DNA of 64,000 nt from Natranaerofaba carboxydovora (GCF_022539405.1 NZ_CP054394.1:2488501-2552500), one strand, 5' to 3'. Shown: positions 16,395 to 25,971, numbered from the stretch's first letter. Program-made: numbers and translations. Notes: generated from the letters alone by a model not told the origin.

Positions 16395-17786
16395 ATGAAT
16401 GATTATGAAAAAAGGCTTGCACGCTACCAGGCGACCTGCAGGTTAGAAACTCCAGACAGACTCCCAATAGGGGCAACAGGTTCTAATTATTATGCCGAAA
16501 TTTATGCTGGGTATTCCAAGCAGGAAACAATCTACGAAAGCGATAAGTTAATCGATGCCCAGGTTAAGTTTTGCGAAGATTTCCCCGAGGTAGATGTACT
16601 TAGAGCAGGCGGTAGAGTTTGGGGACCTCTACTTGATTCAGTAGGAGCTAATTTTTACAAGCTTCCAGGCAAAGAACTCTCCCCCAATACTCAATTCCAG
16701 TACATTGAAGAGGAGAGAATGAAGGCTGATGAGTACGATTTTTTCATGGATAATCCTGTAGAGTTTTTCATGGACAGGATTCTTCCAAGAACCCTGGATG
16801 ATTATGACAGAAGCGGTTCTACAAGGAGCTACATAACTTTCTTGAAGGGCGGAATGGCCTTCATGGATAAGTTAAAGTTAAATGCACAAATAGCCCAAAC
16901 CCTTGAAAACAAATGCGGTATGCCACAGCCTTTTAAAGGCGGTTTTTTGGCGCCGTTTGATTTTTTGGCCGATGGTCTTAGAGGGCTTAATGGCATTATG
17001 ATGGACCTATTTCGCCGTCCCGACAAGGTAAAAGAAGCTTGTGACTGGCTTGTCCCCCAGACGGTTAGGACAGCTCTTATGGGTGCAGATCCAGAAAGAA
17101 AATTTCCTATCTTTGTTCCCCTTCATCGGGGCAATACTCCTTTTTTATCGCCTAAGCAGTTTGAGAACTTTTACTGGCCAAGTCTAAAAAAGACACTTCA
17201 AATACTTATTGATGCAGGCTATCAGGTAAGATGTTATCTAGAGGGAGATTGGAGCTATAACTGGCATCATTTCAGAGAACTTCCCAAAGGAAGTGTCATC
17301 TGCGACATTGATAATCAAGGTGATATCTTCAAAGCTTATAAGGACCTTGGCGGCCATCAGTGTATTGCCGGAGGAGTCCATGACAACATTTTCATACTAA
17401 GCTCTCCCGAGGAGGTCAAAGAAAAGGTCAAAACCCTCTGTGAAAAGATTGGTCAAGATGGAGGGCTTCTTATCACAGGTGGCTGTGCTTTTCCTTATGA
17501 TACAAAACCCGAAAACTTCAAGGCTTATATAGATACAATGAAAGCTTATGCTACTATAGATGAGAACAAAAAGTTAGAAGTAAAATCTCCCGCCCCGCCG
17601 TCAAAGGATATTAAATCCATCCTTGCAGATTACGGCTATACTAATCTTGACAAAACCGTCATCACACCCTGGGAAGTAAAGAAAGAAGAGATAGGAGACA
17701 TCCTTGGTGATGAAGAACCTATCAAAAACGCCTGGGAGAAGTATGAGACGATTGCATACCACTGGCTTTGGAGCTGGACCTGGTGA
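16395..17786 (+). CDS. UroD-family corrinoid methyltransferase, paralog of 8555
   Basis: 463 residues, aligning along its length with the 453-residue enzyme at 8555: SNYYAEIYAGYSKQETIY, GMPQPFKGGFLAPFDFLADG, LSPKQFENFYWPSLKKTL, YLEGDWSYNWHHFRELPKG, QCIAGGVHDNIFIL and GGCAFPYDTKPENFKAY. Differences cluster in the N-terminal third and after residue about 395, where this copy has an insert (KDIKSILADYGYTNLD). The two probably act on different methoxylated substrates and share corrinoid proteins. ATG follows AAAGGAGGG. The gene lies between BenE and the RACE activator, 43 bp before the latter, so these two are co-transcribed. Confidence 0.87.
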   Translation: MNDYEKRLARYQATCRLETPDRLPIGATGSNYYAEIYAGYSKQETIYESDKLIDAQVKFCEDFPEVDVLRAGGRVWGPLLDSVGANFYKLPGKELSPNTQFQYIEEERMKADEYDFFMDNPVEFFMDRILPRTLDDYDRSGSTRSYITFLKGGMAFMDKLKLNAQIAQTLENKCGMPQPFKGGFLAPFDFLADGLRGLNGIMMDLFRRPDKVKEACDWLVPQTVRTALMGADPERKFPIFVPLHRGNTPFLSPKQFENFYWPSLKKTLQILIDAGYQVRCYLEGDWSYNWHHFRELPKGSVICDIDNQGDIFKAYKDLGGHQCIAGGVHDNIFILSSPEEVKEKVKTLCEKIGQDGGLLITGGCAFPYDTKPENFKAYIDTMKAYATIDENKKLEVKSPAPPSKDIKSILADYGYTNLDKTVITPWEVKKEEIGDILGDEEPIKNAWEKYETIAYHWLWSWTW

Positions 17787-17829
17787 TAAAATGAGTTCAA
17801 AAAAACATAGTATGAAAGGTTGATAGATC

Positions 17830-19836
17830 ATGGAGGTTGAAACTAACAAAAATAATAAAGCAAAAGTCTATATAGTGCCTATGGAAATCGAAGTAGAGAT
17901 CAACAAAGGAAAAACCATCATTGAAGCCTTAGACAAGGCGGGAGTAATGGTTGAGGCTACCTGCGGCAGAAAAGGCACCTGCGGTAAGTGCCGAGTCAAA
18001 ATATTAAGCCCTCCTCCTACGATAACCCAGCAATTCAACCCGGCAGAGAAAAAGCATCTCACAGACAAAGAACTAGAAGAGGGCATAACTCTATCATGCA
18101 TTAGAAAAGTTCAGGAAGATATGATAATAGAAGTTAAGGATACTATAGATGACAAGGATAACAAAAACAAGACTACCTCAAACAAAATAAATAACAAGTT
18201 AAAAAACCAAATAAAAAAAGAAGTCCAGCACGATCTAGAGATACAAAGGCTTAAAAATCTAGAGCTTGACAGCAATATCCAAAAGCTAAAGGTTAAATTA
18301 AGTGATACAAATGGCCTGCTTGAACTAGAGTCTAAAGAAATTAATTCGTCAGAGTTTGACAGGATAGTTGAACCTCTAAGAGAAAGGGCTGACCTAAAAG
18401 CTGACATAGATGTGGGTTATATTGGGCTTGATGTTTTACAAAAACTACCCGAGACTATATTTACTGAGGATGAAATTACTGCAGTCATAAACACAGAAAA
18501 TAACAATAGGGTGATAAATTTTGAAAAAGGTGATACCACAGGAAAAAAATATGGTATAGTAATAGATATTGGTACAACCGGGGTTAAAGGATACCTTGCT
18601 GATCTGAACAAAAAAGAAATTCTCTCGTACGACTCTATGCTAAACTTCCAGGTAACATACGGCGGAGATATTATTTCAAGGCTTAATTATGCCGTAGAAA
18701 ACAAGGAAAATTCCAAAACCCTACAAGACCTTGTTTTAAAATCTATCAACAAAGTATTAGATAGGTTGATTCATATTAGTGGTGTAAACAAAGAATATAT
18801 ATACGAGACTGTTGTTGTTGGTAACACAACTATGCTTCATTTGTTTTTGGACATTGTGCCGACCCACACTAATTCTCTGGTCTATAAACCTATTATCAAA
18901 CATCAGGTTATATTGAATTCAAGAGAAGTCGGACTAAATATACTACCCTCCCATTCAAGTATTATTGTCCTTCCTTCAATATCTGCAACTGTTGGGGCAG
19001 ATGCTTTAGCAGTTACTATGACTTTATTGATGGACAAGAATGGTCTTAGAAAAGCAGGAAAATGGGCTATCATAGATATTGGTACAAACGGGGAGATAAT
19101 AATTTTTGATAACGAAAAAATCATCACATGTTCAACCGCTGCAGGGCCTGCATTTGAAGGAGGTAAGATAAAACATGGTATGAGGGTCAAAGAAGGTGCA
19201 ATTAGAGAAGTAAAGATTAATAAAAATGCTAATAGCAAAACTAATGCCTTAAAATTAGATGTCATAGGTGAATCTGACCCTGTTGGAATATCTGGTACGG
19301 GGATAGTCTCTGCAATTTCCGAGTTTTTGATAAACGGTATTGTAGAAAAAAACGCTAGAATAAAAAATCCTGAAGAATGGCCGACTAAAATAAGAAAGCT
19401 TTTGGAAGATAGATATGTAAATAATAATGGGGAGGTTTCCTTCGTTCTAAGTATTTCCCCGGAAATCACTATCACTCAACAGGATATCATTGAGATACAG
19501 CTTGCTAAAGGGGCAATTAATGCTGGAATAATGACAGCATTAAAGGAAAGGGATATATCTATAGAGGATTTGGATGGAATCTATGTAGCAGGTGCCCTTG
19601 GCAGTCACATTGACAGAGAATATCTTATAAACACCGGCATCCTCCCCCCTGTTGACATAGAAAAAATAATACCCATTGGCAATGCAGCAGGAGAAGGAGG
19701 GCTTTTGTTTCTTAATTCAAGAAATGAAAGAAAACTTGCGTACAATCTGGCAAATGAAATTGAAGCTATAAACCTTGCTATACACCAAGGGTTCAAAAAA
19801 ACTTTTTCTAGATCACTCTACTTCCCTACTACCTAA
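17830..19836 (+). CDS. Reductive activator of corrinoid proteins (RACE), 2Fe-2S/ASKHA protein
   Basis: 668 residues. The N-terminal about 105 residues are a [2Fe-2S] ferredoxin domain with ATCGRKGTCGKCRVKIL and a fourth cysteine in LSCIRKV. A lysine/asparagine-rich linker (about 110-145) and a middle domain lead to the ASKHA/DUF4445 region from about 245, with GIVIDIGTTGVKGYLAD, VVVGNTTMLHL, AIIDIGTNGEI, CSTAAGPAFEGG and GIYVAGALGSHID. RACE proteins use ATP and a low-potential electron to return oxidised Co(II) corrinoid to Co(I). It directly follows a UroD-type methyltransferase and completes the demethylase set. The asparagine-rich linker is unusual but not a sign of decay. Confidence 0.92.
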   Translation: MEVETNKNNKAKVYIVPMEIEVEINKGKTIIEALDKAGVMVEATCGRKGTCGKCRVKILSPPPTITQQFNPAEKKHLTDKELEEGITLSCIRKVQEDMIIEVKDTIDDKDNKNKTTSNKINNKLKNQIKKEVQHDLEIQRLKNLELDSNIQKLKVKLSDTNGLLELESKEINSSEFDRIVEPLRERADLKADIDVGYIGLDVLQKLPETIFTEDEITAVINTENNNRVINFEKGDTTGKKYGIVIDIGTTGVKGYLADLNKKEILSYDSMLNFQVTYGGDIISRLNYAVENKENSKTLQDLVLKSINKVLDRLIHISGVNKEYIYETVVVGNTTMLHLFLDIVPTHTNSLVYKPIIKHQVILNSREVGLNILPSHSSIIVLPSISATVGADALAVTMTLLMDKNGLRKAGKWAIIDIGTNGEIIIFDNEKIITCSTAAGPAFEGGKIKHGMRVKEGAIREVKINKNANSKTNALKLDVIGESDPVGISGTGIVSAISEFLINGIVEKNARIKNPEEWPTKIRKLLEDRYVNNNGEVSFVLSISPEITITQQDIIEIQLAKGAINAGIMTALKERDISIEDLDGIYVAGALGSHIDREYLINTGILPPVDIEKIIPIGNAAGEGGLLFLNSRNERKLAYNLANEIEAINLAIHQGFKKTFSRSLYFPTT

Positions 19837-19866
19837 GAGCAATGCCTTTGCTAGCTCTATTTTTTC
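19836..19866 (+). terminator. Terminator after the RACE gene
   Basis: AGAGC ... GCTCT stem followed by ATTTTTT, beginning at the stop codon. Confidence 0.55.
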
Positions 19867-19997
19867 TGTAGTTTTCATAGTATTTACATTTTAAGCATTT
19901 AAATTTTACAGAGTTATATATATAATATTCTATATGAGAGAGTACTTCATAGGTATTCTTATGCTGATGATCTTAGCTAATATTGGAGGCATTTATA

Positions 19998-21095
19998 TTG
20001 CAGTCTTTAGGAGAAAGGGTAGAAGTAGTTGATGCTGTTAGGGGATTTGCCCTGCTTGGAGTATTAATAGCTAATGTCGGGGTGTTTACGCATAATATAG
20101 GAGATATTAACAGCTATGCTGTGAGTTTTTATGAGATTTTCGTCTTAAATAATTTCTATGTTATTTTTTCTATGCTCTTTGGGCTTAGCTTTTATATTTT
20201 TATGGCCAAGCCAAAAAATTCTAAAGTCACTTTTTTACGCAGGGTGACTATTTTGCTTTTTTTCGGGTTTATACACCTGACTTTTTTCTGGCATATTGAT
20301 ATTCTTCATGCTTACGCAATAACGGCTTATTTACTGATATTTTTTTACGATATGGATCTTAAAAGTATTAAATTTTGGATTGTAGGATTATTTTTTGTGG
20401 ACATGTTTTTTGAAGCCTATCTATCATCAGAGATCCTTACCAACTATCTGCTGCAGCCAACATCATCATCTCTAATAGACACTTACTACACTGCAACCTA
20501 CGCCGAGAACCTGTCTATAACATTTGAGAACCTTTCAAATGTACTGGCAAACACTGTTGTAGAAGTACCTCATTATCTGTTTTTATTCTTAATTGGTCTT
20601 TATATCGGAAAATCAGGTATCTATGCCAAAACCAGCGAAAGGTTTGATGATATATACAGAACATCTATCTACAGCCTCATTGTAGTTTTATTATCTTCCC
20701 TTTCATGGGGAGTTCTAGCTATTAATGAAACTACTGATGAATACCTTGTTGATCCTGCAACAAATATATTTAACCTTGCTCTTGGCATATTTTATGTAAC
20801 TTTTATAGTTATCCTTTATCAACAGTACAGTCAAAGTTATATTTTTGACAGGTTTAGGGCTGTTGGTAAGATGACTTTGACAAATTACCTTTCCCACAGT
20901 GTTATATATCTAATTTTATTTTATGATTTTAACCTTGGGCTTCATAATGAGTTTCCTAAGTTATTAGTGCCTTTAATTGCCCTGCCAATTTTCTTTTTAC
21001 AGGCGGAATTTAGCAGGTATTGGATCGAAAAACATGGCCATGGCCCTATGGAAAAGATCTGGCGGTATTTGACTTATCTGCGGCGTAAAGCTTAG
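19998..21095 (+). CDS. DUF418-like multi-pass membrane protein
   Basis: The TTG at 19998 is 8 bases after GGAGG and gives 365 residues; an upstream in-frame TTG at 19983 overlaps the ribosome site and is unlikely. The N-terminus ERVEVVDAVRGFALLGVLIANV and about eight to ten membrane segments match the DUF418 family. The C-terminal KMTLTNYLSHSVIY and FSRYWIEKHGHGPMEKIWR motifs are characteristic. The function is unknown; related proteins belong to the acyltransferase-3-like membrane fold. It is in line with the methyltransferase island, but a terminator separates them. Confidence 0.8.
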   Translation: MQSLGERVEVVDAVRGFALLGVLIANVGVFTHNIGDINSYAVSFYEIFVLNNFYVIFSMLFGLSFYIFMAKPKNSKVTFLRRVTILLFFGFIHLTFFWHIDILHAYAITAYLLIFFYDMDLKSIKFWIVGLFFVDMFFEAYLSSEILTNYLLQPTSSSLIDTYYTATYAENLSITFENLSNVLANTVVEVPHYLFLFLIGLYIGKSGIYAKTSERFDDIYRTSIYSLIVVLLSSLSWGVLAINETTDEYLVDPATNIFNLALGIFYVTFIVILYQQYSQSYIFDRFRAVGKMTLTNYLSHSVIYLILFYDFNLGLHNEFPKLLVPLIALPIFFLQAEFSRYWIEKHGHGPMEKIWRYLTYLRRKA

Positions 21096-21212
21096 AACAA
21101 AAAAGTTAAGATTAAAGTCTATTCACATTTTAGTCCAATTAGTTCATAATTTTTTCACGATTACATCATTTATCCAGCGATACAAAAAAATTTAAAATCT
21201 CTTATATGACGG

Positions 21213-21260
21213 AGTGCAAAAGCCCTATTTTTAATTAGTTAAAAGTAGGGCTTTTGCACT
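21213..21260. terminator. Long perfect hairpin downstream of the DUF418 gene
   Basis: AGTGCAAAAGCCCTA (21213-21227) pairs with TAGGGCTTTTGCACT (21246-21260). The loop region is AT-rich. Terminators of this sort work poorly without a T-tract, so processing or bidirectional action is possible. Confidence 0.5.
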
Positions 21261-21330
21261 AATTGTGACTAAAATGTTACACTGTGCATAGTTAACAAAA
21301 GCAATATTTAATATAGTTTTACATAAAATA

Positions 21331-21406
21331 AGGGGCAAACTTGACGAAAGTCAGGGACGCAAAGCCACGGGTCTAAAGCTTTTTTTGCCATGATCGCCGG
21401 GCTGCC
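21331..21406 (+). ncRNA. Cyclic-di-GMP-I (GEMM) riboswitch
   Basis: The conserved GEMM string is plain: GGGGCAAAC, a short stem capped by GAAA, GGGACGCAAAGCCACGGGTC, a variable loop, then GATCGCCGGGCTGCC. GGACGCAAAGCC and GCCGGG are the aptamer core and the tetraloop-receptor side. It is followed by an AAAAGATGAA/TTCATCTTTT hairpin (21407-21437) and a terminator at 21489-21517, then the chemoreceptor gene. Cyclic-di-GMP binding probably switches between termination and read-through; the direction cannot be read safely. Confidence 0.92.
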
Positions 21407-21488
21407 AAAAGATGAAGAGTTTTTATATTCATCTTTTGTAAGATATATTGGTGATAACTGCCAATTTGTATCTTTGCTGCAGTTAATA

Positions 21489-21517
21489 AAGCCCCCTTGC
21501 TATCTTGGGGGCTTTTT
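21489..21517 (+). terminator. Riboswitch-controlled terminator
   Basis: AAGCCCCC-ttgctatctt-GGGGGCTTTTT, a classic intrinsic terminator 45 bp before the chemoreceptor start. A competing pairing AACTGC (21456-21461)/GCAGTT just upstream could act as an alternative structure. Confidence 0.85.
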
Positions 21518-21561
21518 AAATTGGCTAATTTTTTTAATCTATCTACAAGGAGGGTTATTTT

Positions 21562-22872
21562 ATGTCAGGCAATTACACATCTACCAAAGTAAAGCAAGTT
21601 AACAATTTTACCAAAGGGCTTCAGTTTAAGCTAACCCTATCGATTATTGCAGCTTTTATACTAATTACTTTTGCCCGTACATTTTTCATTGAATTTGCCC
21701 GAAGTTTCACTGAAGAGACACTTATAATAAACATTTCTTCTGCCCTTGTCGCACTAATATTAGCTGGGTTTATTGCTTTTTTAATTATCAGATTTTTTTT
21801 AAAAAAACCTTTGGATTCTCTAACAGAGTATGGCAGCAGACTTGGCACTAATGATTTTTCTTATGCTTTGGATATTAATACTAAAGATGAGTTCGGTCAT
21901 TTATGTGAAGTTTTTAACAGTACATCAGCTAACTTGTGTAAAGTTATTACAGAAGTTAAAGAAGCATCCGAAAGAATCTCCACCAGCAGTGAGCAGCTTG
22001 CTGCAAGTACAGACCAGATCGGGGAGTCAAGCGAAGAGATAAACTCAACCATCTATGAACTTGCAAATAACGCTGATGAACAAAGTAGAGAGATCTCCGA
22101 TTCATCCCAGGCTATAACCGAAATCTTCAATAATATTAATACTGTCTATGAAAATTCTTTAGGGCTAAAAGAATCCACTAAAAAAGTAATCGAAACTGCC
22201 CAAAACGGAAGTAGTGTAGTTGATGAAAACTTAGATGCTATAAACAGTATCAAAGATTATACTGAAAGCATTGATAGCGCAGCCAAAAACTTAGAAAAAG
22301 ACTCAGAACAGATTGTTAATATACTTGAGATAATAAGCGATATAGCAGAACAAACTAATCTTCTAGCGCTTAATGCAGCCATTGAAGCAGCAAGGGCAGG
22401 TGAAAGTGGCAAAGGTTTTGCTGTTGTAGCAGAAGAAATACATAATCTCGCTACTCAGTCACAAGAAGCTACCGAAAATGTAAGTAAGCTAATTAACAAC
22501 ACAAGAGAAAATACCAAAAAGACAGTTTCTTTGATTTCAAAAACATCAGAAGAAGTTAAAAAAGGAGTAGATATTGGCAATAAGACTCGAAATGAATTTG
22601 ACGAAATTATTAATGAAAACCAGGACAATTCAAAGCAAGTTGACGAAATAGCCTCATTAATCAATGATATTTACAGCGCTAGCAAAGAAGCCGGTACTAA
22701 ACTAGAAGAAGCGACTAGCAAAGTAGAAGAATTCGCCTCAGGTGCTGAAGAAATATCCAGCAGTGTGGAGGAACAAAACGAAGGGATAAATGAGATTAAA
22801 AACGCAACAAAAGAATTATCGAATCTAACAAAAGAACTAAGTGATTTGGCAGTTCAGTTTAAGACAGAATAG
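21562..22872 (+). CDS. Methyl-accepting chemotaxis protein under c-di-GMP riboswitch
   Basis: 436 residues. Two membrane segments (about 23-45 and 57-80) have almost no extracytoplasmic domain between them. A HAMP linker follows ([31 protein letters not shown]). The signalling hairpin has the conserved tip [20 protein letters not shown] and [13 protein letters not shown]. With so small an external part, it probably senses membrane or cytoplasmic signals such as redox or proton motive force. ATG follows AAGGAGGG. Control by a c-di-GMP riboswitch links receptor supply to the motile/sessile decision. Confidence 0.93.
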   Translation: MSGNYTSTKVKQVNNFTKGLQFKLTLSIIAAFILITFARTFFIEFARSFTEETLIINISSALVALILAGFIAFLIIRFFLKKPLDSLTEYGSRLGTNDFSYALDINTKDEFGHLCEVFNSTSANLCKVITEVKEASERISTSSEQLAASTDQIGESSEEINSTIYELANNADEQSREISDSSQAITEIFNNINTVYENSLGLKESTKKVIETAQNGSSVVDENLDAINSIKDYTESIDSAAKNLEKDSEQIVNILEIISDIAEQTNLLALNAAIEAARAGESGKGFAVVAEEIHNLATQSQEATENVSKLINNTRENTKKTVSLISKTSEEVKKGVDIGNKTRNEFDEIINENQDNSKQVDEIASLINDIYSASKEAGTKLEEATSKVEEFASGAEEISSSVEEQNEGINEIKNATKELSNLTKELSDLAVQFKTE

Positions 22873-22938
22873 TCAAGATTTTTATAATAATAATTTAATA
22901 AAACTCCTACCTACACCTACCTGCATATTAGCAAATAA

Positions 22939-22979
22939 TAGCTGGCTATCTAATGAGTTATCTAATAAATAGCCAACTA
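22939..22979 (-). terminator. Hairpin downstream of ftsX
   Basis: TGGCTAT (22943-22949) pairs with ATAGCCA (22969-22975), extended by TAG/CTA. It lies between convergent genes. The T-tract is weak. Confidence 0.45.
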
Positions 22980-23027
22980 TCTGCTAGATGAATGCGGGTA
23001 GTTTTTATGTAGATTTTTTAGATCTTT

Positions 23028-23921
23028 TTAAAGCCTCTCTTCTTTTGTAAAACGCAAAGACAAGAGACTTCCAACCAAACCAAAGACCACCCCTAGTACA
23101 ATTACTAAAAATATTACAGCGGGCAAAATCTCCGCCGTATTAGGTATAGGAACAAAGGGCACAGAAGCAGTAATAATTCCCTGGCCATAACTTAGTACCC
23201 CAAAGCTAAGAACAGAAGCAAAAACACCGCCAAGACCTCCAAGGATTACACCTTCAATAACAAAGGGTAGGGATATGAACCCTTTTCCCGCTCCAAGTAG
23301 TCTAAGCATGTTGATCTCGGATTCTTTTGATAGGATACCGAGGCGAATAATCTGGGATGTGATTATCATGGTTGTAACCCCAACTATCAGTGTCAAAAAG
23401 ACTCCTATATATCTTATCATGTTAGATAAGGACTGAAACTGGCTAATTATCTCTTCATTATCTCTCACATAGTCAACCCCTGATATTTGATAGAGTTCAT
23501 CTGTTAGCTCTGGTAGCCTATCCGGATCAACACTAGTGGAGAAGAAAGGATCAAAAGGATTGTCTCCCATCTGGGCCAAAACTTCTATCTCATCACCCAT
23601 CATAACTTCCATCTGCTGGTATGCTTCTTCACTGTCAACATGACGTGCCCCAAGTACTCCATCTTTGTTCAAAATAACCTCTTCTAAATTAGCGATCTCT
23701 TCATCAGTTAGTTCCTCATCATAAAAGATAGCCATCTCAGCATCCTGCTGTATATGGGTTATAATCTCTTCACTTGACCACCAGCCGACAAATACAACTG
23801 CCAAAATCAAAAGAGAAAGTCCAATGCTTACGATAGATGCCAAGTTAAGCAGAGGGCTTCTTTTAAAACCCGATAAGCTTTCTTTTAGGAAGTAGTTAAT
23901 ATTCATTAATATTATCTTCAT
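23028..23921 (-). CDS. ftsX: Cell-division ABC permease FtsX
   Basis: About 298 residues with four membrane segments: one at about 27-47, then a large external loop (about 50-170), then three near the C-terminus. The external loop is acidic (EELTDEEIANLEEVILNKDGV, DPDRLPELTDELYQISGVDYV), as in FtsX. SQIIRLGILSKESEINMLRLLGAGKGFISLPFVIEG is the conserved coupling region to FtsE. The ATG overlaps the ftsE stop (TGATG), showing translational coupling. FtsEX transmits ATP-driven change to peptidoglycan hydrolases outside the cell; the partner here is probably the coiled-coil protein encoded upstream. Confidence 0.92.
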   Translation of the reverse strand: MKIILMNINYFLKESLSGFKRSPLLNLASIVSIGLSLLILAVVFVGWWSSEEIITHIQQDAEMAIFYDEELTDEEIANLEEVILNKDGVLGARHVDSEEAYQQMEVMMGDEIEVLAQMGDNPFDPFFSTSVDPDRLPELTDELYQISGVDYVRDNEEIISQFQSLSNMIRYIGVFLTLIVGVTTMIITSQIIRLGILSKESEINMLRLLGAGKGFISLPFVIEGVILGGLGGVFASVLSFGVLSYGQGIITASVPFVPIPNTAEILPAVIFLVIVLGVVFGLVGSLLSLRFTKEERL

Positions 23922-24592
23922 CAAGCAGTTACCACACTTTCTTTAGTTAATTTGCCGTTTTCTAGGTAAAGGGTCCTTAGGTTCAGCTCAGAAACCAAAT
24001 GTCTTTCATGGGTTGCGATTATCACTACCCTATCCTCATCTCCCAAGTTAACCAGCAGATTAATTATCCTGCGGGAATTTTCATCATCAAGGTTTCCTGT
24101 TGGTTCATCTGCTAGGATAATCTTTGAATCCCTTGCTATTGCTCTTGCAACAGCTACTCTTTGACGTTCACCATATGAGAGAAACTTGATTGGATTGTTC
24201 AATTTATCACCAAGGCCGACTTTTTCAAGGGCTGATTTACTCTTTTCCTGCATTTTGCCAGGGGTGTGCCCTAGTACTCTAAGGCCAAGGATAACATTTT
24301 CTAAGGCGGACTTATCTTCCAAAAGCTTAAAGTCCTGAAATACAGGTGAAATCATCTGCCTTAATTTTGTGATATCAATCTTTGAGCCAGGTGATATATT
24401 ATGGTCATCAACCATTAATACACCATCCGTAGGAAGCTTAGCCCCCATTAGTAATTTTAGAAGGCTTGACTTCCCCGCACCGCTTGGTCCAAGAAGTAAG
24501 ACTACTTCTCCTTTATCTATGTTTAAGTTTAAGTTTTCAATACCTACTGTTTGATTGTCATATTCTAAAGTCAGGCTTTTGGCTTTTATCAA
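23921..24592 (-). CDS. ftsE: Cell-division ATPase FtsE
   Basis: The TTG at 24592, 8 bases after GGGGAGG, gives 223 residues, close to the usual FtsE length; a GTG at 24661 adds 23 residues without family character or a ribosome site. Walker A is GPSGAGKSS, Q-loop VFQDFKLLEDKSALENV, Walker B KIILADEPTGNLD and H-loop IIATHERHLV. The signature reads LSYGERQRVAVARA rather than LSGGE; the tyrosine for glycine change is unusual. First of the coupled ftsE-ftsX pair. Confidence 0.92.
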   Translation of the reverse strand: MIKAKSLTLEYDNQTVGIENLNLNIDKGEVVLLLGPSGAGKSSLLKLLMGAKLPTDGVLMVDDHNISPGSKIDITKLRQMISPVFQDFKLLEDKSALENVILGLRVLGHTPGKMQEKSKSALEKVGLGDKLNNPIKFLSYGERQRVAVARAIARDSKIILADEPTGNLDDENSRRIINLLVNLGDEDRVVIIATHERHLVSELNLRTLYLENGKLTKESVVTA

Positions 24593-24679
24593 TTTTTCAT
24601 CCTCCCCCAAAATCTCATAATCCTTACTATCACCCAAAAATATATCACAATATAAACTCACTTAGTTGTCATTTTTTTC

Positions 24680-25882
24680 TCATCTAAAAAATGTTGCTTC
24701 AATATCAAGCACTAGCTTACCTTCTTTCATTGTAACTTCTGTAATTTGATAACTTCCCATCTCTGCTGCAAAGTCAAAGCCAAGGTTAATATCTCTGGTT
24801 AGTTCTTCTATCACTTGTTCCCCAAGATATATATCAAAAAATCTTGCTTCCATAATTTCAAAAGACAGCTCTGTATCACCTACAGAGACGATCTCACCTT
24901 TGAAGGTTAAGTTTCCTCCGGGAAGTTCTAAAAACACTTCATCTTCTTTGAATTCAAAAAACAGATCCGGCAGCTCCTCTTCTTCTTCAAAAAAGGAGTT
25001 GAAGTTCTCTTCAGACAGCTCCGCTACCGGGTTAAGAAAAGTACCACTAATATCAATCTTGTCTTCGTCTAGTCTTTGGTCTTCAATAAAGCTCTCAAGA
25101 ACTGCGGCCAGTTCTGTCAAAAAGGGGCGGGTTCTTTCTATCCAAATTGTCTCCAAACGGTTCATCTGCTCTTCAAAATCCTGAAGTTCTGCCTGCACAC
25201 TTTCTAAGATTTCCTGCTGTTCTTCTTTTTTGTCCATGACCTGGGCAATATTTTCTTCTAGCTCTTCTTCTAGCTCATACTGTCTTAATAGCTCTTCGGT
25301 AATATCTTCTTCTATCTCGGCTAGTTGGTTTCTTTCTTCAATATATCCGCCAAACAGGTTATTAATATTTGAAAAAACATCTTTTATCACGTTCAAACGG
25401 CGAAGAAAATCTCTTAAGTCTTCAGCTTCAAGTACCATCTCAAAATATGATAAAGGACCTGTCCTCTGAAAAGACCTAAACACTTCTTTTAGTTCTGCTT
25501 CTAGTTCTTGAAGTTCTTCTTCTTGTTCTTCTTTTTGGGCCCTTGCTTCTTCTAGATCTTCTCTTGTCTTATCTATCTCTTCTTCTATTGTTTTTTGTTC
25601 TTCTTCGAGGCTTTCTATCTCCCTTGAAAGGTTAAATATCTCCGACTGGACCTTTTGTTCTTCTTCTGTCAAATCTGAGAGAAGTTCTTTGTCAACATCG
25701 TCTAATTCTTTTATTTCACCTATTTCCTTGAGGTCTTCTATATCAAAGCTTCTAGCAAGAGGTGAAAAACTAAATAATACAAATAGTATAAGTAGGATAA
25801 TCGGATAATATTTGATTTTATTTGATTTTAATTTGGAGTACAGTTTATATTTATTGAAATTATATTTATGCTCTTTCTTCAT
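24680..25882 (-). CDS. Exported coiled-coil protein, FtsEX partner candidate
   Basis: 400 residues. A signal anchor lies at about 25-46 (YYPIILLILFVLFSFSPLARS). Residues about 65-240 are a long, very acidic coiled coil of the EnvC/PcsB type (LSREIESLEEEQKTIEEEI; SYFEMVLEAEDLRDFLRRL, the conserved break between helices). The C-terminal 150 residues are beta-rich and acidic (LPGGNLTFKGEIVSVGDTEL) and show no LytM, CHAP or NlpC/P60 hydrolase motif. The gene directly precedes ftsE on the same strand. It probably couples FtsEX to a separate hydrolase. The function of the C-terminal domain is unknown. Confidence 0.75.
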   Translation of the reverse strand: MKKEHKYNFNKYKLYSKLKSNKIKYYPIILLILFVLFSFSPLARSFDIEDLKEIGEIKELDDVDKELLSDLTEEEQKVQSEIFNLSREIESLEEEQKTIEEEIDKTREDLEEARAQKEEQEEELQELEAELKEVFRSFQRTGPLSYFEMVLEAEDLRDFLRRLNVIKDVFSNINNLFGGYIEERNQLAEIEEDITEELLRQYELEEELEENIAQVMDKKEEQQEILESVQAELQDFEEQMNRLETIWIERTRPFLTELAAVLESFIEDQRLDEDKIDISGTFLNPVAELSEENFNSFFEEEEELPDLFFEFKEDEVFLELPGGNLTFKGEIVSVGDTELSFEIMEARFFDIYLGEQVIEELTRDINLGFDFAAEMGSYQITEVTMKEGKLVLDIEATFFR

Positions 25883-25971
25883 TTTGATAGACCGCCTACC
25901 TCATTATATTTATTTGTTTGTATTTATTCGGCATTTTGTCATTGTAAACCTTTTATTAGATTTAAAGTTTT

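Noticed and set aside
21390-21602. 70-residue ORF beginning inside the c-di-GMP riboswitch
   Set aside because: It overlaps the aptamer and terminator, has no ribosome site, and its composition is unlike protein.
25230-25469. Serine-rich ORFs on the plus strand opposite the coiled-coil gene and similar shadows opposite acidic genes
   Set aside because: They mirror glutamate-rich coding on the other strand and lack ribosome sites.
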